DNA of 30,648 bases from Pleurotus djamor (Eukaryota; Basidiomycota; Agaricomycetes; Agaricales; Pleurotaceae): positions 115,399 through 146,046 of the forward strand of contig JAPEVF010000051.1 of NCBI GenBank assembly GCA_029747585.1. Direction: 5' to 3'. Every line of letters begins with the position of its first letter. Within the stretch, counting starts at the first letter, position 1. Made by a program: the position numbers and the translations under genes. Under the pieces are notes generated by a model. The model did no database searches, had not been told where the DNA came from, and saw only the letters and a program-made list of their open reading frames with translations. Positions 10,885-20,577 of this stretch are shown one piece after another.

Positions 10885-11913
10885 ATGCTTCCACGCAATA
10901 TCCTTCATTCATGTAAACGTCGGTCGCAAGGTGAGCCTACGATTCAGTATATCATTTATGTGCTAATTACTTTATAGATGTGTTCTTCATCCGCCGGACA
11001 CTGGCCACGGAGGCATCCGTGAACCCTCTACCTAAACATGATCTTCCGACGGCCTCAAAACGTTCTTCGCGCCCCCAAATCACGACAGCCATCATCCTTA
11101 ACCGTTCCCCCATCCTAACACGAGCTTTGACACCTTTTGAACGCGCGTACAATGCGTACCAAGCGCGGATACGTCGCGCACTGCACAATCCATTCCCATA
11201 CGAATTTTATTTCAAACAGGGTTCACTGCTCGAGACCCGCTTCAATGTTGAGGAGGCAGAGAGGGAACGGGCGTACTTTGGCACGGAATTTACTGGTGAA
11301 ACGGGGACTAGCGAGAAGGAAGAGGCGGATAGGAAGGCTGTTGCTCAGATGAGCCAACAAGAGGGAGAGGGGGAGGTTATCATGCCTCGAATAAGCGAAG
11401 CCGACAAAAAGAAAGACTTGAAGAGTCTGGACAGGCAGGGCACTAGGAATTTGTACCTGCTTCTCCGGGAGAGTCGAGATGGCAAGGACTTTTGGAGGTT
11501 ACCGCAAGGTGGTGTAGAGAAGGGCGAACTGTTACACCAAGTACGTGCCCCATCTTTCTTTGAATCGAGAATGGTCTAATTATCCTCGAATTCAGGCCGC
11601 TCAGCGGGACTTGTTCGCCGAGTGTGGTGCCAATATGGACACTTGGATAGTTAGTCGCAACCCAATTGGTGTCCATAAACCTTCCGAGGCGGCCTCCGAG
11701 CAGGTATGCAACACAATGTTTCACTCTCAAGTGTGCCCAGGCTCATGAATCTGTTAGATAACATTCTTCTACAAGGCCCATATAATGGCTGGACAAGTTC
11801 ATCCACAAGCGAAAACAATTTCTGACTTTGCTTGGTTGACCAAGGAAGAAATTGAACCCTACGTTCCAGAGGATTACTGGAACAGTATCAAAGACATGCT
11901 CTCTGATCACTAG
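10885..11913 (+). CDS. MRPL17: Mitochondrial large-subunit ribosomal protein mL46 (Nudix-fold)
   Basis: Exons 10885-10930, 10978-11540, 11596-11703 and 11758-11913 give 290 aa. The N-terminus is basic and Ser-rich (MLPRNILHSCKRRSQ) and continues RRTLATEAS, as expected of a mitochondrial presequence. The mature part has TAIILNRSPILTRALTPFE and AYNAYQARI, typical of mL46, then a Nudix-like fold: LYLLLRESRDGKDFWRLPQG, followed by GGVEKGELLHQAAQRDLFAECG-like positions split by intron 2. The Nudix box is degenerate: RD replaces RE and one catalytic Glu is Ala. This fits a structural rather than enzymatic role in the mitoribosome. The C-terminus (FAWLTKEEIEPYVPEDYW) is also family-typical. The first intron follows codon 15. 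The stop codon is 37 bp from the stop of the convergent NUC1 gene. Confidence 0.94.
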
Positions 11914-11950
11914 TTTCTCCGCTCCGGTTTCGTACGCTATTACTGATGAT

Positions 11951-13431
11951 CTACTGCCATTGATATAATATACGCGTCAAAGTGAGCATTTGGTGTGCTA
12001 CTTGGGTGATGAGATTGCTCTGCGCATGTCGGGACGTTTTTTTAGCATCATCAAATCGGCGCACGATCACTTCGCATTTCGTGGACTTGCAGATATGCTT
12101 TGATGCTGACTTCAACTCTTCAGAAAGGAATGTCAAGCCAGCGAACTTCTCGACTTGTCCAACTAAAGATTCGTGGTATGACTGTCTGGATGTCGAGGCA
12201 AGATAGAGGCACGCACTGTCCATAACGAAACTTTCTAGAGGAGCTTCGTCGGGTATGATGGCATTTGGTAGGACGAATGCCCCAGAAGAGAGCTCGAGGA
12301 TGTCGGGTGTTGATGATGACGAAGGACGTGATGCTAGGACCACTTTCGCAAAGTGGGTAGGCACGGCCACGTTCGGAGGCGAGCCAATGACTTCATGCGT
12401 CTGTGATGCACGTTCAGCCAGCGTATTCATATCTTCACTGGGGAAGACCACTCACCACACGCCATTTTCCATCTGGGTGAAGTTTTGGCAGGTACAGAGG
12501 TACTGTAAATACGTAGACATCTGCGAAAGAACCTGTTAGACGTCTACACCAATCCTCAAGGTAGGCCCAGTCTATTGAGTGTGTCAGAATGCATTCGCTT
12601 GCAGATGAAATGACTCAACAATGTCTGTTGAAGCCATCGCCAACTTGAGGTGCGATGTTTGAGAGGAGGAAAGTCTCGTTCATGGCTTCCTACGTAGCCA
12701 ATTTATATGAGTATGGCGAGAGATAGGTAATGAAGATCTCCCGACCTGAGAGAATTTCGCATCAGCTGCTGGAACCCTGTTGTCGTCAATAATGAGAAAC
12801 CATCCATGTCTCGAGAAATTCATGGGTCCACGTACATATGCCCTCGGTCGTACCCACTCTTGAAGTAGTCCGACAACTTTGACCTGAACTTTTCGGGAAG
12901 AGATGGATCTTCACAGAAGGTAGATTTTTGACGGTCGCCGACTTCATTTGCGGAGGGAGGGGGACTCAGCGGGGACTTGCCCAGGGAAGCCAGTGTCAGA
13001 TGTTCAGCTGTCTGTACAACTTGGTGAGTACTGGGGTGTCGTTCGGAGCAATTTGACACATACCCAAGCTGGGTGACGCAAACGGCGATCGTACGCAGCG
13101 ACATACGCCTTGCGAACCAATGGATCGGCGATGGGTCCTTTCAGTGCATTTCAATGGTCAAGCAGTGCGCGAAAAATTACTGTGCAAACGCACCTGGATT
13201 CCCGTATTTTAAAGGAGGCGCAAGGACCGTTCCAGTTCCCGCGGCTGGGGAAAGTGTAGCAACACCTCCGGGACCAACCTCAATGATCGGAGGCCTCGGA
13301 GACGTCATTTGNGTATTTTGCGCGACGACGGGAAATTCACGCTTCTTGGACGCGACTGCCGCCGCCACGCCGCCGCCAACGAGTGCACCAGCTGCAAATA
13401 CAGCTGCATGAACAAAAACGGAGCCTGCCAT
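11951..13431 (-). CDS. NUC1: Mitochondrial endonuclease G-type nuclease
   Basis: Exons in minus order: 13431-13194, 13137-13064, 13011-12836, 12776-12746, 12689-12620, 12571-12456, 12400-12217, 12162-11951; 366 aa. Residues about 7-27 form an Ala/Gly/Val-rich hydrophobic anchor followed by KKR, as in mitochondrial EndoG/NUC1. The beta-beta-alpha-metal active site is DRGH (159-162) followed by MVPAADAKFSQ; H162 is the predicted general base. N194 in GFNRHYW is the predicted Mg ligand, by alignment with Serratia nuclease and EndoG. Further family blocks are WAYLEDWCRRLT, VYVFTVPLYLPK and PPNVAVPTHFAKV. The family cuts DNA and RNA without sequence specificity in the intermembrane space, and acts in mtDNA turnover and cell death. 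Intron 7 (12163-12216) is stop-free and 54 nt. The last ~28 residues after RRFDDAKK are an unusual tail. An N at 13311 lies in coding DNA. Confidence 0.94.
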
Positions 13432-13814
13432 GCTTCGGAGATGGGAGTGGTTGTGGTGGAAGTACCGAACGCGGGTAGCCCCTTTCCTAAGAGACTCGTG
13501 ATACAGGGACTTCGCGTTTCGTCCGCCTTCTTAGTTTGCCCTTCGTCTGCATGATTTTTTCGGCACTTCTACCTCAAGTAGGTTTCTGAATTTATTGTAC
13601 TGAGTAATAACAAAGGTAGAACCATCGCAGTCGAATCAACGATGGAGGCGATGTTTTCGGACCCGCCCGAGTGCTGCTGACTCAGCATTTGGATACATCA
13701 TCCGCCTGGAGGCTGTTGACTCGTTCACTACTCTTTTCCTTTTACCCTCATCAACTCTTCTGCAACTTTTGTTTTTTGTCCAGTCTCGCCTTTAATCTTC
13801 CCTAATATCAAATC
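13432..13814. promoter_or_regulatory. Divergent promoter, NUC1 / MBF1
   Basis: A 383-bp region between start codons. A perfect 13-bp palindrome TGCTGACTCAGCA lies at 13675-13687; its core TGACTCA (13678-13684) is the AP-1/Gcn4 bZIP site. A pyrimidine-rich leader (about 13728-13808) precedes the MBF1 ATG. No ORF with coding features is present. Confidence 0.55.
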
Positions 13815-14540
13815 ATGGATTTCGACACCAAGCCCGTCACTATTGGTTCCAAGGCCAAGGTTGCCAAAGTCACCCGAACAACCACAGATCTCAATGGTTA
13901 GTCTTTTGTCGACTTACGCTTCCTTAGTCGCTCACGGCCCCCTTCTTGCTTACAGCTGTACGTATCCTATCCCATTGGCTATGAAATCCGAGACTAAACG
14001 AGGCGTGTCTGAAGGCTCGTCGTGCTGGTGCTGTTGTATCAACTGACAAGAAGGTCTCTGCCGGTGGAAACAAAGCTCACCAGGGTGAGTTTCCTAGGAT
14101 GATCACCGAGCTTCGACCGCTGAAACAGAACTTTCATAGGCACTGACCATCAACGCATTGCCAAACTTGATCGGGAGAATGAAGTAGCACCACCCAGCAA
14201 AATCTCCCCAACAGTAGGGAAGGTACGGATTAACCCCGCACTGCCCCACGTCGTCGCCTAACACTGCAGATAGACTATCCAAACCGCTCGCATGGCACTA
14301 GAACTATCTCAAAAGGATCTTGCTGCTAAGATCAACGAGAAGCCTTCTGTTCTCCAGGATTATGAGGCCGGGAAGGCTATCCCGAACCCCCAGATCCTCG
14401 GCAAGCTCGAGAGGATTCTCAAAGTCAAATTGCGGGGTAAGTTGTGAATCCACTTGTGATATGCTGCTATCTTCCTGGAGCTGACGTGGTTTGTAGGGTC
14501 AGATATTGGGAAGAAACTGGAGGGACCTAAGAAGGCTTAA
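13815..14540 (+). CDS. MBF1: Multiprotein bridging factor 1
   Basis: Exons 13815-13896, 13956-13957, 14015-14084, 14140-14222, 14274-14436 and 14497-14540 give 147 aa, the usual length. The N-terminal MBF1 domain is followed by a Cro/C1-type helix-turn-helix from about residue 80 ([20 protein letters not shown], then [20 protein letters not shown]), ending [20 protein letters not shown]1 is a conserved coactivator linking bZIP activators such as Gcn4 to TBP, and also acts at collided ribosomes to keep reading frame; nucleus and cytosol. Exon 2 is only two bases (CT): G from exon 1 plus CT gives Ala, after which GCT CGT CGT restores the family-conserved AARRAGA. The other joins tested meet early stops. 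Shares a 383-bp promoter with NUC1 and converges on gamma-tubulin (171 bp between stops). Confidence 0.95.
13956..13957 (+). other. MBF1: 2-nt micro-exon of MBF1
   Basis: The dinucleotide CT sits between a 59-nt intron (13897-13955, GTTAGT...TTACAG) and a 57-nt intron (13958-14014, GTACGT...TGAAG, with ACTAAAC upstream of the acceptor). It completes an Ala codon and is required to reach the conserved downstream frame. Inferred from frame and family conservation; no transcript was available. Confidence 0.8.
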
Positions 14541-14711
14541 TTGACTTTTTCTGTCCCTCCAGTCTCGTAGTTACCCCCTTCGCATTTGTTGTAGATTCGA
14601 ATAGATTTGCTGCACCTTTCAATGTTGTTATGTGAATCTCATCAAGAAGTACAACTGAGGTAAAAATACAAGCATGCCGCCAGCGGTTCGCAATATTAGA
14701 TGGCATGTGCT
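14541..14711. terminator. Convergent 3' region, MBF1 / gamma-tubulin
   Basis: These 171 bp between stop codons hold both 3' ends. The MBF1 side is T-rich. No exact AATAAA is seen; fungal poly(A) signals are degenerate, so cleavage sites cannot be set. Confidence 0.4.
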
Positions 14712-16559
14712 TCAAGCAGCCTGGTCAGCTTCTGAACTTCCCTGTTGAATGTCAGTCTATCGATGCTATCGGAAGATGCAAATGTTTGAGCTCACATATG
14801 AAATGTAATCCGGGCTCTCGCAGGCTTTGTATTCCTTCAATAGTTCTTCACATGTAGCCCTATATGCAGAGAGCTCGGTAAGGCATCGTTACATGAAGCC
14901 AACAAGACCTACCTGGCATCATCAAATTCTTCGAGCCCATTCTCAAACATCTTTTCTTTCTTGTATTGTTCCATGAAAGCGTTACGCTTGCGCAGCCTGT
15001 CAAACTGGTCGAGCATCCGTTTGAATAGCTATAATAACAGCGATGAGAGGACACTTCCGGTGGGTTTGCATGGATACTGACCGAAGCGATGCTCGTGTGA
15101 TTTGCCAGCATCAAACCACTAACGCGATGGTTTGTGGCAACATACGGTGATCGTCGTGTAAGAGCGACTTGTATTGAAGCTGGGCCCCATGGTATGAAGT
15201 TGGCAAGCTGACGTTCTCGAATTCGAAGTAGGGATTGGTGAACCTTAGGAAAACTTGGATAAGCGACGGGAAACGGAGCAGGGCACCGTACTTACGTCGG
15301 TAGGATCAACTTCGCCCTGGATAATGTTTAAGATGGAAATATAGCATGCAGTTTTGCTTGGTGTTGTGGAGACCATTCTATTCTTGGGCTGTAGCAACCG
15401 ACGCATCACATCTAGGACGGTGGTTCGCCGTATAGCTTTGGCCTAGGGTAGTATGATTCAGGCATCAGGAGATGCACGAGGATAAAATGCTATACCTTAT
15501 CAATCTGATCGCTGGTAAAAGGCGTGTAGGAGGTCATGAGGAAGTGGCAGCGAGGTGTGGGTATCAAAGAAGCTATTATGCCCACGAGGTCGTTGTTCAT
15601 GTAGCCAGGGTATCGCAAGGTTTGTGTGCTGGCGGCAATGACTGTGGACACCTATGGAACCGTTGGGACAGGTTCAAGTATCATACAAGTCGGGACTACA
15701 CACCAGTTGATTCGTCTGATCGAAGGACGGGGTTTGGAGATGCAGGCGGTCAGCAGATATTCTGGCAAGAGCGCCATTGTCGAGCACGACGACAGAGTCG
15801 GCATGGTTAACAAGTCGCTTCAGAGTGAGCATGGAGTTGTAGGGCTGCACGACGACATCACCCTCCTGCGCGTTCGGGAAGACACTGTACGTTTGAATCA
15901 ATTTTTTGGGAAATTTGTCATTTAACCGTTCAAGGAGGAACGATCCAAGACCTGAACCTGTTCCTCCTGCTATCGAATGCATGAGCATAAAGCCCTGAGA
16001 ATCTGAGTCAGCGCCCTGTTGTGCGGATGCAAGGACCAGCCTCACCTCCAGCGAATCGCTACCCTCCGCTTCACGATCAATCATCTCCATGACCTCCTCG
16101 TATATTCGCTCCCCCGCAGAATAGCCTTGCGCCCAGTTATTTCCGGCACCTCCACCGTCTTTAGAGACGAAAATATTTTCTGGGTTGTACAGGTTTGCAT
16201 ACGGTGATGTCAGTATGTTATTGATCACCTATTAATGACCGAGATCAGGCTCATGCATGCTCGAGAGTCGAGACGAGGCCACACATACTCGAGGCTCGAG
16301 GTCAACAAGGATTGCGCGAGGGATATAGTGCTCGTCATCAGCCTGGTAGAAGAATACATCCTTCCTATCCCCACCCTCCGTCGCCCACTCCTCCAGGATG
16401 CCCTCCTTGCTTATACCATGTTCAGCGCAAAGTCGCTGCCAATAAACGGATCCCACTTTGATTTATATTTGGTGAGTGATTTATCCTCCTTCTGTGTGTA
16501 AAATGCGCACTTTGATTTCCACATTGTCCAAGCTGTACTGAGACGATTTCGCGAGGCAT
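14712..16559 (-). CDS. gtb1: Gamma-tubulin
   Basis: Ten exons in minus order: 16559-16511, 16455-16289, 16228-16046, 15994-15704, 15651-15496, 15442-15296, 15243-15082, 15028-14913, 14859-14796, 14741-14712; 454 aa, normal length. All nine introns (51-60 nt) keep phase. The start [16 protein letters not shown] is the gamma-tubulin N-terminus. Other diagnostic blocks are [27 protein letters not shown], split over no intron, [21 protein letters not shown], the GTP-binding tubulin signature GGTGSGLG (143-150), [19 protein letters not shown], and the C-terminal [11 protein letters not shown] typical of gamma rather than alpha or beta tubulin. It nucleates microtubules at the spindle pole body within the gamma-tubulin complex. 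The last exon encodes only nine residues. Three MCB-like ACGCGA elements in the shared promoter with the nucleoporin gene suggest cell-cycle control. Confidence 0.97.
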
Positions 16560-16725
16560 GATTTCAGGCAAGATTGGACGCGACAAGGGACGCCGCGCGC
16601 GACGCGAATGGACGCGATGAAGAGCAAGGCCACGTGACAATGTCACATTTGCAAAGAATGTGACGCTGCGTGACAAGGAGTGCTTTTCACACTTGTTCAA
16701 GTCATCTCAGCCGCCGTGCTTGACG
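16560..16725. promoter_or_regulatory. Divergent promoter with ACGCGA cluster, gamma-tubulin / nucleoporin
   Basis: A 166-bp region between ATGs. Three same-strand ACGCGA elements lie at 16578-16583, 16602-16607 and 16612-16617, within a GC-rich block. A CACGTG E-box lies at 16631-16636, followed by several GTGAC/GTCAC motifs up to about 16675. ACGCG is the core of the MluI cell-cycle box bound by Mbp1/Res-type factors in ascomycetes; conservation here is inferred. Confidence 0.55.
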
Positions 16726-19700
16726 ATGTTGCCCACGTCCTCGCTGTCGCTGGGCTCTCAGCACCGTCGTCCCAAACAGGCTTCAAATGGAAGTTTTCAT
16801 CGTAACCGACCTCCTGTCACTCGTTCAACATCCATATTTGGGACCCTCAAGAGCTTCGTCACCGCACCGTTTTCGTGGCTGGTGTCCACCAGCGAAGAAT
16901 TTGCGGATGAAAAAGACGATCTAGGAAAGAGGAGGCGTGTAGCTGGCGGGGAGAGGACGAATACTTTGGCAAATGGCGAGGCCACTCACGAGTCCTTTGT
17001 TGATGTCGACGAAGGCATCACCCGCGGCACCAAGCGACTGAGGGTGTCGAGTCCCAAGCGGCAGGATCACCGCACGGATCATGCTCAGGCTGGATATAAC
17101 GATCCTCCTGCGAATGCGTTTTCCTCAAATGCCTATATCCCGCCCAATCGCTCAGCGTCGGTGGTGCTCCCTGCAACGACGCTACAGTCGGCTGCGGACA
17201 ATAATACGGGTCGCAGGTATACTCGCTCGCCTATGCGGGCTTCTAGTCTGGCTCTGCAGTCGTCGATGTCTGTGGATTCGTATATGTCGGGCTCGTCTCA
17301 GTCGCTTCAGCGGGATGTTTCGATGTCGGGTGCACCCTCTCCGCGGGATACCTCGATGGAAGCGAGGCCTTTCCCTGGCACTCAAGGTCAGATCAGAAAA
17401 GCGGCTCCTCTTTCGCGGGATCTCTCGTTGCCCCCGACGTCATCCCGCCCTCCCTTTGTTCTGAGGTCGTCTTTGACCCCACAGCCCACTCATCAATTAC
17501 TCCCTTCTGCCTCAGCTCCCGGACTCCGGCGAGATGTGAGCGAGCCACCGCCAATATCATCTCTGAGGCAAAATCCGATCTTCGTTCGCGGTCCGCCCAA
17601 AAATGAGGGTCTTTATCCTTCCGACTCAGTCACCCTCGGAACATTGGTTGAGAATCAGCGTAGTGTGCGTCCTTGGTTTCTTTTACTTTTCTCTACTTTT
17701 CATCCTAATCCCCAATCCTTTAACAATCCACCCCAGTCCCGATCTCCATCCCGATCCCACTCACTTCTATTTGCTTCTCAACCCCAAGATCTGCCTTCAT
17801 CGTCTTCGTCTAGTGTATTGTCTCAGGCTCACTTGACTCCTGCTCAAAAAGCCTTGCATGCGTTGGATATTTACAAGACCCCTTTAGTTCCGACCCGCTT
17901 GAGAGCAAGCACGCCCTCTCATGGACCATTCGACATCAACAACTTAATCAGTGGCTCAATATCCGGCACTAGCGGAGGGCCCGACTTGTTCAGAAAGAGA
18001 AATCCTCTCATTCTGATGAATGACAAGGATCGTCCTAGCAAAAAGAGGAAGGATAGACATTCGAAAGACTCGAGGGGAAGGAACAAAGAGGTCAACGAAA
18101 CCAAGCCTTACGCTGGAGCTGGTGGCATGAAGAAGCTTCTCGCTCGTGCTCGTGCTGATGAGGATAATGAATCTGAGAAGATTGCAGACGCTAGGTCTGC
18201 TAAAGCCACCTCTCACGTCAATCAAAAGGTCGAGGAAGAAGTTCAAACTGATGAGCCGTCCGTGCCTCCCGTACCCAAGGACGACTGGTACACCCTCGCC
18301 TCCCAAGCAAGCTCTGCACCGTCTACTTCTGGTTCTTCCCTTCGCGTTGGACGAAGCAAGATATCCAGAAATCATATTGCCCGCCCAAGTGTGCCAACCA
18401 CTCGTCGGGTGAATAAGTTTTCTGCTGTTTACGAGGATGATACGATGGAAGACGATGAGATGAAGGAAGACAACCCATCAGCTGTGATTGATTCGGATGA
18501 TCAACGAAGGCAGAAGGAATTGGAAGAGTTGGAGGCAGCTTCACAGAGAGCTCCGCTTTTCAAGCCTCCGCCCAGTTTCTCTTTTGCTAAAGAGGTAAGT
18601 TGGTCCCCGCTTTTTCGTTTTACATCGGTCTCACTCCTTTTGTAGGGAGCAACCCCGGCCCCAGTACAAGTTGATACGAACGCACAGGACCCACCCATTG
18701 CATCCCTCCCGTTCAGCTTTGGTAAGCCTGCCAACACTCCAACCACTTCGGCTTTTGCACCCTCTGCTGCACCACCAGCTTCCGCATTTTCCTTTGGCTC
18801 ATCTCCAAAGGCGGACGCTGCCCCTGCGAAACAAGAACCTTCCGTGAATGCCGCTCAGCCTGCATCTGTCTTCCCCGCCACACCCGCCAAAGAGACCGGC
18901 TCGGGTGGGGGTGTACCCAATTTTTTCGCCTCTTCGTCACTCTTGTCGAAGCCAGTCACGCCCCCAGTGCCTGCTGCATTTTCGTTTGCACCAAGTGCAT
19001 CATCTATCGCAGAACCGGCTGCTTCAGCTAAAACCGAACAGGCGCCCGCTTTTTCTTTGGCCGCTGGATTCTCGTTTGCGAAACCTGAGGCCAAGCCAGA
19101 AGAGGTCAAGCCCACCACCCCCACGCCTTCCGTAACTCCAGTGTTTGGTTTTGCGAACCCGGGAATAAAGCCTGACGAAGTGAAACCAACGGCGCCTACC
19201 CCTTCTATCGCTCCATCCTTTTCCTTCGCCAAACAGGAGGGCAAGCCGGACGATGTGAAGGCCGCCAATCCGGCGCAGACAGAGAACCCAGTTAAGACAT
19301 CGTTCTTCATCCCTCCTGCCCCTGCGAAGGAAACGACTGCCTCCGCCCCATCCGCCCCTGGCGATTTGTTCAAGGCTCCTGTTGCTGGGTTCTCTTTCTC
19401 CAAACCCACTGAACCCAGTAATGAAGTGAAGCCATCAGCGCCTTTCTCATTCGGCCCACCCAAAGAGACAACTCCTGTTGTCCCTCCTGCCTTTGGGTCA
19501 AATCCCTTTGCCAGTTCCACTTCGGAGAGCAGCGCGGCGAAGCCAGTCGTATTCTCGCCTACACCCACTGAGGCTCCCAAACCGCTCTTTGGTGGTCCAA
19601 CCCCCTCTGCAGCCTCACCTGCATTTACTTTTGGGTCCTCTGCGGAGGCAAAGCCGTCGACACCTGCTCCCCCCGCCTTCTCGTTCTCGTCAACACCCAG

Positions 19701-20577
19701 TACCCCTACGGCTGATGAAAAGAAGCCAGGATTTGTGTTCGGAGCACCACCCGTTGCTGCACCTCCTACTGGTGGATTCTCTTTCGGTGGCGCAGGCTTG
19801 AGCATTCCACGCCCCGCTACGCCCCCGAAACCCTCGAATGAGGATAACGAAATGCGGATGGAAGAGAGTCCAACGAGAGAGCCCACTCATCAGACCAGGG
19901 ATTTACCCAAACCAACCTTGAACTTTTCATTCGGCAGCACACCCTCAACAAATAGCACGCTCTTCGGAGGAGGCTCACCGTCCACAACCTCGCCTGCGTT
20001 TGCTTTTGGTAATCCCTCGTCTGGTCCCTTCGGTAGTAAGGTCGACACTACACCCAAGCCTGCTGAGCCCCCGAAACCGTCATTCGGCTTCCCCTCTGCG
20101 ACTGCCTCTGGCACAACACCCTTTTCGTTTGGGGCTCCGAATGGAACAGACGCTTCCCGACCGAGCTCTGCGAACACATTCGGTTTCAATAACACTTCCA
20201 CGCCAACGTCTGGGAATTCACCCTTTGCCTTTGGAGCTCCAACGAATGCAGCTCCGGCTTCCAATCCGTTTGTCACTGCACCTTCTGCTCCGAGCAGTCC
20301 GTCCACATTCAGTGCAAACCCTACCTTCACTTTTGGCTTAGGAGCCAATGGTCAGGCTCCCACTCCCACATCTCCTGCGACACCTTTCAGCTTTGGGAGC
20401 CAGCCAGCTTCTCCAGCTGCTGGCGCGTCTGCCCTACCAGCAAGTGGCGGGTTCGGAAGCCCGGCACCCCCTGGTAGCACGCCTCTCTTTACGATGGGTG
20501 CGGTTGCCTCTAACCCTTCGCCCTCTGGCGCACGCCCAACCAAGAAGCTACCCAGACGTCCTGGTGCTAAACGATAA
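16726..20577 (+). CDS. FxFG-repeat nucleoporin (Nup1/Nup153-like)
   Basis: Exons 16726-17664, 17737-18594 and 18646-20577 give 1242 aa. The start is the first true ATG in frame. An N-terminal basic segment leads to SIFGTLKSFVTAPFSWL (about 39-55), a predicted amphipathic membrane-binding helix as in Nup1/Nup60. A KKRK-type basic stretch (about 425-445) may be a nuclear localisation signal. The last ~660 residues are a Pro/Ser/Thr/Ala-rich FG domain with 12 FxFG motifs plus FSFA and FSFS variants, and three tandem 25-residue repeats at 19069-19293. The protein ends in a basic tail, KKLPRRPGAKR, like the karyopherin-binding tails of Nup1 and Nup153. Role: nuclear basket, binding transport receptors. 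Intron 1 (17665-17736) is stop-free and a multiple of three; its pyrimidine-rich sequence and splice sites favour removal. Assignment to FG nucleoporins is firm; the precise orthologue is not. Confidence 0.9.
19069..19293 (+). repeat. Three tandem 75-bp repeats in the nucleoporin FG domain
   Basis: Units start at 19069, 19144 and 19219. Each encodes 25 residues of the form F-x-F-A-(K/N)-P/Q...KP-(E/D)-(E/D)-V-K-P...; the third is more diverged at its end. The spacing is exactly 75 bp between the aligned phenylalanine codons. Confidence 0.75.

Noticed and set aside
18855..19886. 343-codon antisense open frame inside the nucleoporin gene
   Set aside because: It mirrors the Pro/Ser/Ala/Phe-rich FG repeats, whose codons rarely give antisense stops; it has no domain of its own.
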